DNA of 64,000 nucleotides. Source: Paraburkholderia sp. (lineage in GTDB: Bacteria > Pseudomonadota > Gammaproteobacteria > Burkholderiales > Burkholderiaceae). Numbering within the stretch: position 1 is the first letter of the stretch; each line of letters begins with the position of its first letter. Positions 43,630-54,125 of this stretch are shown piece by piece. The DNA lies in NCBI RefSeq assembly GCF_028283785.1, contig NZ_JAPWKB010000006.1:1-64000 (forward strand), in the 5' to 3' direction. The notes beneath the pieces were generated by a model. It ran no database searches, was not told where the DNA came from, and was given only the letters and a program-made list of their open reading frames with translations. Position numbers and translations under genes: made by a program.

Positions 43630-44862
43630 ATGATTCGCGTCAAGGATTCGGTGGTGTCGATGGCTGGTGTGGTGACGGGTCAGATTGCGCTGTTTCTCTG
43701 CATCTCGTTGATCGGCCGTTTGCGAGGCCCGGAAGCGCTCGGGCAGTTCAACTATCTGCTCGCGCTGGGCACGTTCGCCGGAACCTTGCTCGCGTTTCGT
43801 TTCGAACTCGCGTGCGTGACCGACAGTCCACGCCAGTCGTTCAGCGCGTTGGCGAATGTGATGGCGCTGAGTTCGGCGGTGATGATCGTAGCGGTGGTGG
43901 CGACATCGGCGAGCGGCCACGCCGATCTCTACGCTGTCGAAGCGTATGCATTTGCGTGCTTTATCCAGCAGGCAACGGGTTCGTATCTGAACAGTCTTCG
44001 ACGCTATGGATGGATCGCGGCAAGTCGCGTCGTGGTGAACGGATCGTTTCTCGTGAGTCTCGTGGTCGCAAATCTGAATCATGCAATCGGTCTGGTCGAT
44101 GTATTCGAAACCTACACGATCGTGAATTGTGCGGTGTCGGCGGTAATGCTGGTTGCGGTGGTCGTGCACGGACGGCGACATGACTATCCGTTCAACCTGT
44201 CGCGACACTTCTTCTTCGAGAACGCACGGTTTGCAAAGTACATCTTGCCTTCGACGTTATGCGGATCGGTTCTTACGTATTCGCTCGCGATCATCATTCC
44301 GCGCTGGTTCGACGCAGAAAGTGCCGGGTATTTCGCGGCCGCTTACCGGCTCGGATTCTTTCCGGTATCACTGATCGGTCAAAGCCTCGGCGGTGTATTT
44401 CGTCGCGATGCGATTGGTGCAATTGCGCGAGACGACGCGGATACGGCTTTGCCTAAAGTATTTGTCGCGTATGCGAAATCGCTGGCAATTCTCGGCCTGT
44501 TCTACGCGGTATGCGGCGGATTGCTATTCGCGCCTCTCGTTCAGATTTTCTTTGGCGGTCGCTGGCATGGTGCAAGCACGTTTTTCTACGACCTGATTCC
44601 GCTCTTTGCATTCCAGATGATTTACGTACCGTTGTCGCAGATTTTCCTGGCAACCCGCGAGCAGCGCATCGATTTCGCTTTCCAGTTGACGTGCGGCGTG
44701 GTGTTGATCGGTGTGTTGTCGGCCGCGAAAGCAATGAATCTCAGCGTTCAGTCGAGCGTGCAGATGTTTTCGCTTGCAGGTGCGGCTTTGATGATTTTGG
44801 GTGTCACGCTGACGTACAGAGTGATGAGTGTCAACGCAATCCGCCTGCGTGCGGTCGCGTGA
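43630..44862 (+). CDS. wzx: Wzx-type lipid-linked oligosaccharide flippase
   Basis: About 410 residues and 12 predicted membrane helices of the polysaccharide transporter (MOP) type: GVVTGQIALFLCISLIGRLRGPEALGQFNYLLALG opens the fold, and FARFAKY-like amphipathic and SAGYFAAAYRLGF segments follow. The Wzc stop is 17 bp before the ATG chosen; an upstream GTG at 43612 is possible. It moves the undecaprenyl-linked repeat unit to the periplasmic face. No separate Wzy-like protein is found in the locus. Confidence 0.88.
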   Translation: MIRVKDSVVSMAGVVTGQIALFLCISLIGRLRGPEALGQFNYLLALGTFAGTLLAFRFELACVTDSPRQSFSALANVMALSSAVMIVAVVATSASGHADLYAVEAYAFACFIQQATGSYLNSLRRYGWIAASRVVVNGSFLVSLVVANLNHAIGLVDVFETYTIVNCAVSAVMLVAVVVHGRRHDYPFNLSRHFFFENARFAKYILPSTLCGSVLTYSLAIIIPRWFDAESAGYFAAAYRLGFFPVSLIGQSLGGVFRRDAIGAIARDDADTALPKVFVAYAKSLAILGLFYAVCGGLLFAPLVQIFFGGRWHGASTFFYDLIPLFAFQMIYVPLSQIFLATREQRIDFAFQLTCGVVLIGVLSAAKAMNLSVQSSVQMFSLAGAALMILGVTLTYRVMSVNAIRLRAVA

Positions 44863-44893
44863 AAGGCTTAGATTGCTTGAGGGAGCGCTTGCA

Positions 44894-46093
44894 ATGATTG
44901 TGATCGTAATTGATTCGATGGAACGCTATTACTTTGTCAAACGGCTTGTGAGAGCCGTGCGATCGGAGTTCAGGTTCTTGTTCCTGACAAGTGAGCCTGT
45001 TGCACATCTGGGCCTTAAAGCGATGGGCTATAAGTCCATCTATCTGAATCGCAACACACCGTATCGGGCGGCTTTCGACGGACTCGCCGACACGACACCT
45101 TACGACTCGGCCATTGAAGTCCTGAACGGGCAGATTAGCGTCGAGCGTGCAAAGCTCGATTCGGCGGCGGTATTCGGCATGGTGTCGGCCATCTTCCGGC
45201 GCCATAAGGTGTCGCGCTGTCTGATGTGGAACGGCCAGCAACTGATTTGCCGAACGATCAGCCATGTGTGCGCGATCTTCGGCGTGCCGACCCGTTTTGT
45301 CGAACTGTCGAATTTGCCGGACAAGCTGTTCGTCGACAGCATGGGTGTGAACGCGTTGTCTTCGATCAGCCGCGAGCCGGCCTTGATCGACCGCTTGCCG
45401 ATGCCGAGCGAAGACGACCATAAAAAATGGTTGCGTCAGTACGAGCAGTACAAGTTGCGGCCCTTGCCGCAGTCGCAAACCTCGTACAAGCGCAAGTTCG
45501 TTTCGGCGATCAACTACGGATTGAAGTTTTCGACGCGCGGTGTTGGACGCAAGGCGATCGATACGGTCAAGGCGACCAATGGCGCGACGGTGCCTCGCGA
45601 GGCGAAGGCGCTGACAGCGGATGACCTCGCGTACCGGCAGTTCGTCTTTCTGCCATTGCAAGTGTCGGGCGATACGCAGATCAAGCTGCATTCGGATGTG
45701 GGAAATATTGAAGCGATCCAGATTGCGTTCGAGTATGCGTCGAATGCGAGCTCCGAATTGATCGTGAAAATTCATCCAGCCGAAAATGATACGAGCGTGA
45801 TCGAGGAAATCGTCCGGCTTCGCGAGGTTTACCACTTCGACATTGCGACGTCGCCCACCGTCGAACTGATCAAGTATGCGGACTCGGTGGTGACGATCAA
45901 TTCGACCGTCGGCCTGGAAGCACTGCTTTACGGAAAGAAGGTGGTCTCGCTTGGCCGGTGCTTCTACAAAGAGTTCGACCGTAATCGCTTGATGAAATAC
46001 ATCCACGGTTTTCTGGTGGACGGCATCGACTACTTCGGTGCGGGCGATATTCCCGCCAAAGCAGCGAGAAAGGTTCTCGCGGTACAGAGCTAG
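44894..46093 (+). CDS. KpsS-like capsular polysaccharide synthesis protein, probable Kdo transferase
   Basis: A 399-residue protein of the capsule-synthesis family that includes KpsS/LipB. The diagnostic second half has FVFLPLQVSGDTQIKLHS, ELIVKIHPAEND, IKYADSVVTINSTVGLEALLYGKKVVSLG and a following F-Y-K. KpsS and KpsC transfer Kdo from CMP-Kdo onto lipid in group 2 capsules. The start at 44894 has GAGGGAGCG upstream. Its presence beside a complete set of Kdo genes (48730-51817) fits Kdo transfer into the repeat unit. Kdo as substrate is inference from family and context. Confidence 0.85.
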   Translation: MIVIVIDSMERYYFVKRLVRAVRSEFRFLFLTSEPVAHLGLKAMGYKSIYLNRNTPYRAAFDGLADTTPYDSAIEVLNGQISVERAKLDSAAVFGMVSAIFRRHKVSRCLMWNGQQLICRTISHVCAIFGVPTRFVELSNLPDKLFVDSMGVNALSSISREPALIDRLPMPSEDDHKKWLRQYEQYKLRPLPQSQTSYKRKFVSAINYGLKFSTRGVGRKAIDTVKATNGATVPREAKALTADDLAYRQFVFLPLQVSGDTQIKLHSDVGNIEAIQIAFEYASNASSELIVKIHPAENDTSVIEEIVRLREVYHFDIATSPTVELIKYADSVVTINSTVGLEALLYGKKVVSLGRCFYKEFDRNRLMKYIHGFLVDGIDYFGAGDIPAKAARKVLAVQS

Positions 46094-46096
46094 ACG

Positions 46097-46618
46097 ATGA
46101 CTGTGACGTTGAAAGAAACCGCACGGGCGATTGCGGAAGATTATCGCTGCAATGCATTTCTCAAGCCGCGTTGCGTGGTGATCTTCTACCGTATCGCGAA
46201 CTATCTTGCGTGCCGAAGCCGTTTGACCTTGCTGCTTGGGGCGCCGGTGATCCTGCTCTATATCTTCGTTAGCGAATGGATCATGGGCATCGAAATACCG
46301 GTTAAGACACGCATTGGAAAGGGGCTCACGGTGTATCACGGCATGGGTCTGGTGATTAACGGCTTTTGCACGATCGGCGACTACTGCGTCTTCCGTCATG
46401 GCGTGACGATCGGAAATACGATCCGCTCGGATGGCACGAATAGCGGCGTTCCCGTGATCGGTGATCGCGTCGAGTTCGGCGCGCACAGTGTCGCGCTGGG
46501 CGATATCCATATTGGTGATGGCGCGCGCATTGGTGCCGGCGCTGTTCTGTTGAGCGATGTTCCCGAAGGCGGTGTCGCGGTCGGTGTTCCAGCTCGCGTT
46601 CTAGAACGAGGTCGTTAA
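46097..46618 (+). CDS. Hexapeptide-repeat O-acetyltransferase (CysE-like)
   Basis: 173 residues. After a membrane-like helix (LLGAPVILLYIFVSEWIMG), a left-handed beta-helix follows with repeated hexapeptides (IPVKTRIGKGLTVYHG, VINGFCTIGDYCVFRHGVTIGN, VIGDRVEFGAHSVALGDIHIGDGARIGAGAVL). The fold and order match serine acetyltransferases, but within a polysaccharide locus it most likely O-acetylates a sugar. It starts three bases after the Kdo-transferase stop. Confidence 0.85.
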   Translation: MTVTLKETARAIAEDYRCNAFLKPRCVVIFYRIANYLACRSRLTLLLGAPVILLYIFVSEWIMGIEIPVKTRIGKGLTVYHGMGLVINGFCTIGDYCVFRHGVTIGNTIRSDGTNSGVPVIGDRVEFGAHSVALGDIHIGDGARIGAGAVLLSDVPEGGVAVGVPARVLERGR

Positions 46619-46622
46619 GACG

Positions 46623-47567
46623 ATGAAAGTGTTCATTCTCCATCCGGGTAAAGCAAACTACCCGGAGATATCCGCCTATTCGGGCTTTCTGACCGCGCAT
46701 GGTTTCGAAGTGTTCGACGGCGATAGCGCGGTGTACGCGAACTTCCAGTACAAACGCGAGTGCGTACTGTGGTGCATCATGGGTTTCTACCCGTCGCATG
46801 CAGGTGAGCGTCTGGTCATCCACGACTACCGCTCGCTCTCGCTGGGCAAGCTGGCATTCGTGAAGGATGGCATCAAGCGCGTACTCAATGCGCGCTCGAA
46901 CGTACGCATTTTCCAGAATGAACGGATGCGCGAGGCAATGGGCTTTCGCGACAGCATTCCTTCGCTATTGCTGCCTATGGGCGTGCCCGACTGGATCTTC
47001 AATATCCGCGACGACGACACGAAAGCGACGCCATCCGGAAAGTTTTGCTATATCGGCGAGATGAGTCGCGAGCGCGGCTTCGACAAAGTACTGGCGGCCT
47101 ATCGTGACGCAGCCAAAAAGCCGACTGACACATTGGTGCTGGTCGGCAATCCGGAGCGCGAGATCTATGACGCATTCAAGAATACGCCCGGCATTCAGTT
47201 CGTCGGACGCGTGCCGCAGATCGATGCACTGAGAATCGTCCGGCGTTCGGAATATGCGGTCTGCTACTTCCCCTATCACCGGCCGCATTGCTTTCAGACG
47301 CCGACCAAGCTGCTGGAATATGCGGCTTTGGGCAAGAAGATCATCTGCAACGACGCACCTTCCAACGTGCATGCATCTGAAGAACTGGGCATTCAGTCGT
47401 TCATCACCGGCAAGACGATTTTCGACGACTTGCCGGCAGTTGCGAGAAGCACGGTCTCGGGTAACGATCCCGACAAGCTGAGAGGTCTCGAATGGACGTC
47501 CGTGATTGCGCAGTCGGGCGTGATGTCGCATATCCAGGCGGCAATCTCGATGCGCGCCTACGGTTGA
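46623..47567 (+). CDS. Glycosyltransferase, GT-B fold
   Basis: A 314-residue protein with a GT-B layout: the C-terminal half has CYIGEMSRERGFDKVLAAY, TLVLVGNPE, GIQFVGRVPQIDALRIVRRSEYAVCYFP and PTKLLEYAALGKKIICND, equivalent to the nucleotide-sugar binding part of GT4-like enzymes. GAGG precedes the ATG. It is four bases after the acetyltransferase. It should add one sugar of the repeat unit; the sugar is probably galactose from the locus content. Confidence 0.86.
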   Translation: MKVFILHPGKANYPEISAYSGFLTAHGFEVFDGDSAVYANFQYKRECVLWCIMGFYPSHAGERLVIHDYRSLSLGKLAFVKDGIKRVLNARSNVRIFQNERMREAMGFRDSIPSLLLPMGVPDWIFNIRDDDTKATPSGKFCYIGEMSRERGFDKVLAAYRDAAKKPTDTLVLVGNPEREIYDAFKNTPGIQFVGRVPQIDALRIVRRSEYAVCYFPYHRPHCFQTPTKLLEYAALGKKIICNDAPSNVHASEELGIQSFITGKTIFDDLPAVARSTVSGNDPDKLRGLEWTSVIAQSGVMSHIQAAISMRAYG

Positions 47568-47586
47568 ACGAATCGGAGCGAAGAAC

Positions 47587-48702
47587 ATGAAGATTGTTCA
47601 GGTAATGGAGTCGAGCGCGACGGGCACGCTTTCAATGGTGTGTCTGATCGCGAATCGATTTGCGCAGGAAGGGCATGACGTCCACGTCATTTATTCGATT
47701 CGCGAGGAAACTCCGCCCGAACTCGGCGCGCTGTTCGACAAGCGGGTGAATCTGCAGCACATCCAGATGAAGGACGTCCCGCTGTTGCCGGCGCTTGGAC
47801 GCTTGCGAGCGGCGCTCAAAGACATCGAGCCGGACGTCGTTCATTTGCATTCATCGGTAGCGGGATTTTTAGGGCGCATCGCCGTGCTCTTTTCACTGCG
47901 TCGCTCGACTGTGCTCTATAGCCCGCACTGCATTTCGTTTATGCGCAAAGACATCTCGTCGCTGAAGAGAGCGGTCTTCGTCGCCCTGGAATGGATGGCA
48001 ACAGTACGAAAATGTCTCTATGTTGCGTGCTCGGAAAGCGAGGGAAGGGCTGTCCGGGCGTATCTCCGGCAACCGGTGGTGGTGGTCGAAAACGCCGTGG
48101 GCGATATGCGGCCCGCAGAAGAAACGCCGGCATGTACCACGGCGAGCGGCTCCCGCTGCGTAGTCACCGTCGGCGGCATTCGTCCGCAAAAGAATCCGCA
48201 ACTCTTTGCGCAGATCGCGCGTGGCGTACGTGCAGCCGGCGTGCGCTTCATCTGGATTGGCGATGGCGATCCCGCGCTAAAAGATGAATTGACGCGTGCG
48301 GGTGTCGAAGTGACCGGATGGCTGGCGCGCGACGAGGTCAGCCGGCGGCTCGCGCAGGCTCACGTCTACCTGTCCACGTCGTCGTGGGAAGGCATGCCGG
48401 TGTCGGTTATCGAGGCGATGCTCGCCGATCTGCCCGTGGTCGTGTCGGCGTGTGCGGGCAATGTGGATATCGTGCGAAACGCGCAGACCGGATCGCTATT
48501 CACGACTTCCGGCGAGGCGATCGACGCGATCAATTCGCTGCTGGCCGACAACGGATTGCGTGCGGCATTCGCGTCCGAGGCGCGCAGAGAGGCGCAAGAG
48601 CGTTTCTGCGAAGCCCGTTTCTTTGAGCAACTGACACCGTTTTACCAACAGAATGCCGCGGACTTACGCGGTGCGATAAGCGCGCATCGCGCGCCGAACT
48701 GA
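47587..48702 (+). CDS. Glycosyltransferase family 4
   Basis: A 371-residue GT4 enzyme. The N-terminal acceptor domain starts KIVQVMESSATGTLSMV and contains DVVHLHSSVAGFLGR; the donor domain has CVVTVGGIRPQKNPQLF, VEVTGWLARDEVSRRLAQAHVYLSTSSWEGMPVSVIEAMLADLPVV, the typical E-x7-E region. GGAG precedes the ATG. It is the second sugar transferase of the locus besides the KpsS-like one, and is followed 27 bp later by kdsA. Confidence 0.92.
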   Translation: MKIVQVMESSATGTLSMVCLIANRFAQEGHDVHVIYSIREETPPELGALFDKRVNLQHIQMKDVPLLPALGRLRAALKDIEPDVVHLHSSVAGFLGRIAVLFSLRRSTVLYSPHCISFMRKDISSLKRAVFVALEWMATVRKCLYVACSESEGRAVRAYLRQPVVVVENAVGDMRPAEETPACTTASGSRCVVTVGGIRPQKNPQLFAQIARGVRAAGVRFIWIGDGDPALKDELTRAGVEVTGWLARDEVSRRLAQAHVYLSTSSWEGMPVSVIEAMLADLPVVVSACAGNVDIVRNAQTGSLFTTSGEAIDAINSLLADNGLRAAFASEARREAQERFCEARFFEQLTPFYQQNAADLRGAISAHRAPN

Positions 48703-50109
<1,407 letters not shown>

Positions 50110-50123
<14 letters not shown>

Positions 50124-50895
50124 CCGTTCGCCAGTGCGGGTAGTCATTCCGGCCCGGTACGGATCGACGCGCCTGCCTGGGAAGCCTTTAATCGATCTGG
50201 GCGGCCGTCCTATGATCGTTCGGGTCTACGACCGCGTGACGCATGCGCTTCCCGAATCGAGCGTGATCGTCGCCACCGACGATCAACGTATCGTCGATGT
50301 GCTTGCCGCACGAGATATTCGGTGCGTGATGACCGATCCTGCGCACGCGTCGGGTACCGATCGGGCCGCGGAAGTCGCACGGCGTTGCGGCTGGCGGGAA
50401 GACGATGTCGTGTTGAACGTGCAGGGCGATGAGCCGCTCGTACCCGACGCGTTATTACGGAGTTTCGCGGACTATTGCGCGTCGGCGCAAGCACTGTCCG
50501 TCGCGACGGTCGCGAGTCCGGTGTCCGACGTCGCGCTGGTTCGCGATGTGAATATCGTTAAGGTCGTGACGGACCAGATGAATCGCGCGCTCTATTTTTC
50601 GCGCGCCGCGATTCCCGTCTGTCGCGACACACGCCAGGACGATCAGGAATTGCCGGTGTTTATGCGACATATCGGCATGTACGCCTATCGCAATGCCGTG
50701 CTGCAGACGTTGACGGCAAGCGGGCCTTGCGAAATCGAACGCAGGGAGCAACTCGAACAGTTGCGCGCCCTTTGGCTCGGCGTGCCGATTCTGGTGATGC
50801 CCTGGGCGGAAGCGCCGCCGGCAGGCGTCGATACACCCGAGGACGTGGCGCGGGTTTCAAATTTATTCAGGCAGGCAAGCAATGAACGCTCTTAA
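50110..50895 (+). CDS. kdsB: 3-deoxy-manno-octulosonate cytidylyltransferase
   Basis: A 261-residue CMP-Kdo synthetase. It has [19 protein letters not shown] (nucleotide-binding loop), [35 protein letters not shown] and [16 protein letters not shown]. It activates Kdo with CTP, giving the donor used by the KpsS-like enzyme and by lipid A assembly. Its start lies inside the end of kdsC, and its stop overlaps kdsD by 14 bases. Confidence 0.95.
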
Positions 50896-51817
50896 CTATA
50901 TCGACTCGGCCAGAGAAGTATTCCGTATCGAGTCTCGCGCGCTATCCAATCTGTCCGAACGGCTCGACGACAATTTTGCGGAATCGATCGACTGGATACT
51001 GAAATCGACCGGACGTGTGGTTGTCTGCGGAATGGGGAAGTCCGGCATCATTGGACGAAAGATTGCGGCGACCCTGGCGAGCACGGGCACCCCGAGCTTC
51101 TTTATGCATCCGGGAGAGGCGTATCACGGCGACCTCGGCATGGTGACGCCAGCGGATACGTTTCTTGCTATTTCGAATTCCGGCGAAACCGATGAAGTCG
51201 TCAAGCTGATTCCGTTTCTGCGGAGTAATCGCAACTATCTCGTCGCATTGACGGGTAACGCGAAATCGACGCTTGCCAAAGCCGCGCATCGACACCTCGA
51301 TATCAGTGTCGAACAGGAAGCGTGTCCGCTGCAACTCGCGCCTACGTCGTCTACGACTGCCGCGTTGGCGATGGGCGATGCACTCGCGATCACGTTGATG
51401 AAGGCACGCGGCTTTCAACCGGAGAACTTCGCGCGCTTCCATCCGGGCGGCTCGCTGGGACGTCGGCTGCTGTGCAAGGTCGAAGATGAAATGGTGCGCG
51501 TGAAGCTGCCGTTTCTAGCGGAAGACGCGCCGATGATCGAGGTATTGCAGACGATGACGCGTGGCCGCCTTGGCCTCGCGATCGTACGACGCGAAGCGGG
51601 CTGGGGATTGATTACCGATGGCGATATCCGTCGCGCAATCGAGACGCACGGCGACACGCTATTTCAAAAGGCGGCGCTGGAGTTGATGTCGAACGATCCG
51701 GCGATGGTGCCGGTTGGGACGCGCGTGGAAGACGCGTTGATCCTGATGGCGGATAGACGGATCAATGCGCTGCTGGTGTTCGATGGTGAGGATGTGGTGG
51801 GGGTGTTGAAGAAGTAA
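50882..51817 (+). CDS. kdsD: D-arabinose 5-phosphate isomerase (KpsF/KdsD type)
   Basis: A 311-residue isomerase with an N-terminal SIS domain ([58 protein letters not shown]) and two C-terminal CBS domains ([50 protein letters not shown]). It converts ribulose 5-phosphate into arabinose 5-phosphate, the first step to Kdo. It ends the four-gene kds set, each gene overlapping the next. Confidence 0.94.
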   Translation: MNALNYIDSAREVFRIESRALSNLSERLDDNFAESIDWILKSTGRVVVCGMGKSGIIGRKIAATLASTGTPSFFMHPGEAYHGDLGMVTPADTFLAISNSGETDEVVKLIPFLRSNRNYLVALTGNAKSTLAKAAHRHLDISVEQEACPLQLAPTSSTTAALAMGDALAITLMKARGFQPENFARFHPGGSLGRRLLCKVEDEMVRVKLPFLAEDAPMIEVLQTMTRGRLGLAIVRREAGWGLITDGDIRRAIETHGDTLFQKAALELMSNDPAMVPVGTRVEDALILMADRRINALLVFDGEDVVGVLKK

Positions 51818-51826
51818 TGCTTTAGC

Positions 51827-51860
51827 GATTCGCTCGCTGTGATTTCACGGCGAGCGAATC
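51827..51860. terminator. Near-perfect 34-bp palindrome after kdsD
   Basis: GATTCGCTCGC at 51827-51837 is mirrored at 51850-51860, and inside them GTGA and TCAC continue the stem with one T/G mismatch. The hairpin has about 16 pairs and a two-base centre. It lies between kdsD and the convergent PAP2 gene and probably ends both transcripts. Confidence 0.7.
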
Positions 51861-51883
51861 TGAGTGCTTAGACTTTGCTTGCG

Positions 51884-52462
51884 TTATACGCCCCGCCCAC
51901 ACAGAAACGGCGAATACATCTCGATCGCAGCCTGAATCGGCGCATGGTGCCCATACGCGAGCGTCGATACCGTCAGCAGCGACGCAACCGCCAAAGGCCT
52001 GAGTTTAGCTGGCAAAACAGGTGCGTTTTTCCACCGTACATAGAAAAGCGTCACCAGCGATCCGACGCCCCAGCCGGCAATAACTTCCGATACCGTATGC
52101 GCATCGTCGAAGACCCGTGCGGTGCCGATCACGGCCGCCAGCGCGAGTCCCATTGCGAGGGCAACGCGCGGTTGCCGGTTAGCATTCGCGGGCAAGCACA
52201 ACATCAGTGCCATCGGCCAAACGGCTGACGCGAGCATGGTATGTCCGCTGATCACGCGAAAGTCGATTGCACGAATCTGCACGCCGCAGCCGGCGTACAG
52301 AATTTTCGTGACGCCGACCATCAATGCACCGGCGGCAAGCAGCATCAGCCACGAGGTGGCCGAACGCCAGCCAAGCAACGACATGGCAAGCCAGACAGCG
52401 CAGGTCACGGCGAGCGGCATGGTGAGAGCCGCGTCGCCCAGGTTGCTAAGCGCAGACCACAT
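51884..52462 (-). CDS. PAP2-family membrane phosphatase
   Basis: A 192-residue membrane protein with about five helices. The phosphatase motifs are present: K-I-L-Y near the first, VISGHTMLASAVWPM (SGHT) and RVFDDAHTVSEVIAGWGVG (the R-x5-H block). AGAGGAT lies before the ATG. It is downstream of galU on the same strand. In this locus it could recycle undecaprenyl pyrophosphate or process another lipid phosphate; that is inference. Confidence 0.87.
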   Translation of the reverse strand: MWSALSNLGDAALTMPLAVTCAVWLAMSLLGWRSATSWLMLLAAGALMVGVTKILYAGCGVQIRAIDFRVISGHTMLASAVWPMALMLCLPANANRQPRVALAMGLALAAVIGTARVFDDAHTVSEVIAGWGVGSLVTLFYVRWKNAPVLPAKLRPLAVASLLTVSTLAYGHHAPIQAAIEMYSPFLCGRGV

Positions 52463-52507
52463 CTGAAATCCTCTTTCTCTGCAAGACGTGGCCCCCGTTG
52501 GCCAATC

Positions 52508-53389
52508 TTATAGGTGTGTTTCGGCAACCCGCGACTGAAGATACTGCTCGAAGTCAGCCGCAACCTCAGGATGACGTAATGCGAACTCGACGGTCGCCTT
52601 CAGATAACCGAGTTTGCTGCCGCAATCGAAACGCGTACCGTCGTACCGGTATGCGAGCACCTGCTCATCGGTCAGCAAGGCCTGCAACGCGTCGGTCAGT
52701 TGCAACTCGCCGCCGCTGCCAGGTCGCAACGCGCGAAGGTGCTTGAAAATGCGCGGCTTGAGCACGTAACGACCCACGACGCCGAAATGGGACGGCGCGT
52801 TTGCGGGTTCTGGCTTTTCAATGATACCGGACAGCTTGAAAATATTATCTTCCCACTGCTTGCCGTCGATCACGCCATACGACTTCGAGTCTTCCGGCGC
52901 GATCTCTTCTACGCCGAGCACCGACGTGTGGTAGTGATCGAATACGTCGATCATCTGACGCAGAACGGGCGGCTTTCCATAAAGCAGGTCGTCGGCAAGA
53001 ATGACGGCGAACGGGCTGTCGCCAACCAGTTTTTCCGCGCACAGCACGGCATGACCCAAGCCTAACGCCTCTGCCTGGCGGACATAAAAACAATCGACAT
53101 GGCTCGGCTTGATGTTGCGGACCAGCGACAGCAGCTTTTCTTTTCCGCGCGCTTCGAGTTCGGCTTCGATCTCATACGACTTGTCGAAATGATCTTCGAT
53201 CGCACGCTTGCTGCGTCCCGTGACGAAAATCATTTCTGTGATGCCCGCTGCAATGGCTTCTTCCACTGCATATTGAATCAGCGGTTTATCCACGACCGGA
53301 AGCATTTCCTTTGGACTCGCTTTGGTCGCAGGCAGAAAACGGGTGCCGAGGCCGGCAACGGGAAATACGGCTTTCGTCACTTTAAGCAT
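52508..53389 (-). CDS. galU: UTP-glucose-1-phosphate uridylyltransferase
   Basis: A 293-residue Gal[36 protein letters not shown] is the full nucleotide-sugar loop, followed by [31 protein letters not shown] and [15 protein letters not shown]. It makes UDP-glucose for UDP-galactose and other sugars. The start has no Shine-Dalgarno site of its own (CCTCC precedes it), so translation may depend on the leader structure described upstream at 53434. Confidence 0.95.
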   Translation of the reverse strand: MLKVTKAVFPVAGLGTRFLPATKASPKEMLPVVDKPLIQYAVEEAIAAGITEMIFVTGRSKRAIEDHFDKSYEIEAELEARGKEKLLSLVRNIKPSHVDCFYVRQAEALGLGHAVLCAEKLVGDSPFAVILADDLLYGKPPVLRQMIDVFDHYHTSVLGVEEIAPEDSKSYGVIDGKQWEDNIFKLSGIIEKPEPANAPSHFGVVGRYVLKPRIFKHLRALRPGSGGELQLTDALQALLTDEQVLAYRYDGTRFDCGSKLGYLKATVEFALRHPEVAADFEQYLQSRVAETHL

Positions 53390-53839
53390 GGGAGGTCAGT
53401 ACCATAGCGGGATTGTCTTGCGCTGATCGGAATGAAAAAGGACCTGCCCGCACAACGTAACCGACGGGCAGGCTAAACCGAGGTTTCAAAGGGTCCGCCG
53501 TTGGGGACGGCCCAAGGACAGTATCGACGTCAATGCATCAGGCTGGTGAATATGTGTCGGATCACGCTTAGCTATTGACCGAACGGTACAACAATGCGCT
53601 TTTACGGATCACACCGGCTGTTCAAATGCGATGTTTCGTCGTCGGGCAAGCACTAAAAAATAAATGCGAGCGCATCGATTTGGCGGAATTAATCAAGAGT
53701 TTGTCACGGATTGGCAGTCGCTAAAGACTACGCTTCAGGGGTTGGTCGAAGAACCAGCTCAAACCACGCGCAAAAAAGGTAGCAGATGCGGATATCGCTT
53801 CCGGACAAGAAAGACATTGACCTCCGATCGGGAACCATC
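53390..53839. other. Gap between galU and the FlhD-like gene
   Basis: 450 bases without a convincing gene. It holds three stem-loops: GCCGT/ACGGC at 53497-53511, AAAC/GTTT at 53475-53486, and the 8-bp stem described at 53434, all on the strand that leads into galU. A frame of 108 codons (53664-53990) overlaps the FlhD-like gene and has no family resemblance. The right half is AT-rich. Confidence 0.6.
53434..53472 (-). terminator. Intrinsic terminator or attenuator in the galU leader
   Basis: On the minus strand CCTGCCCG pairs with CGGGCAGG across a 14-base loop and is followed by TCC and five T. The end of the T-run is about 45 bases before the galU start. Upstream, GGACC (in the region 53492-53496, read on the minus strand) can compete for the GGTCC at the base of this stem, so alternative folds are possible. 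It may stop a transcript that arises upstream, or switch galU expression. Confidence 0.7.
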
Positions 53840-54073
53840 ATGGCAGAGAAGAAAGACATCCTCGATGCGATCTTCGAATTCAATAAGTCCTATCTGCTGC
53901 TTGCCCAGCGAATGCTCAAGAACGACCGCGAGCAGGGCAAGCGGATGCTGGGTGTGTCCGACTCGATGGCAAATCGCATTATGTCGCTGACGGTGGCGGA
54001 GATCGAGGCGCTGTCGGACAGCTCGGATCTGGTTTGCCAGTTGCGCGCGGAGAACGCCCCGGGCCGCGCGTGA
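53840..54073 (+). CDS. Short FlhD-like protein without FlhC
   Basis: 77 residues. ILDAIFEFNKSYLLLAQRM, LGVSDSMA, LT...I..L and LVCQLR line up along the first two-thirds of the flagellar regulator FlhD (NLSYLLLAQRL, LGINEEMA, LVCHFR), including the Cys that forms the FlhD disulfide in enteric bacteria. The enteric protein has ~116 residues; this one stops ~40 residues short. A frame opens at 53786, but the ATG at 53840 has GGGA upstream. No flhC or flagellar gene is near; galE follows 52 bp downstream. A regulator of the polysaccharide or motility switch is an attractive idea but unproven. Confidence 0.8.
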   Translation: MAEKKDILDAIFEFNKSYLLLAQRMLKNDREQGKRMLGVSDSMANRIMSLTVAEIEALSDSSDLVCQLRAENAPGRA

Positions 54074-54125
54074 CGCGGCCGGGTTGCCTACTGTGGATCT
54101 AATCACGTTTTTGACGGAATCATGC

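Noticed and set aside
44831-46510. 559-codon open frame antisense to the KpsS-like gene
   Set aside because: No family pattern and an Arg/His/Asp-rich composition; the sense gene is a clear capsule-synthesis protein.
53664-53990. 108-codon frame overlapping the FlhD-like gene
   Set aside because: Different frame from the FlhD-like gene, no family look and no ribosome site.
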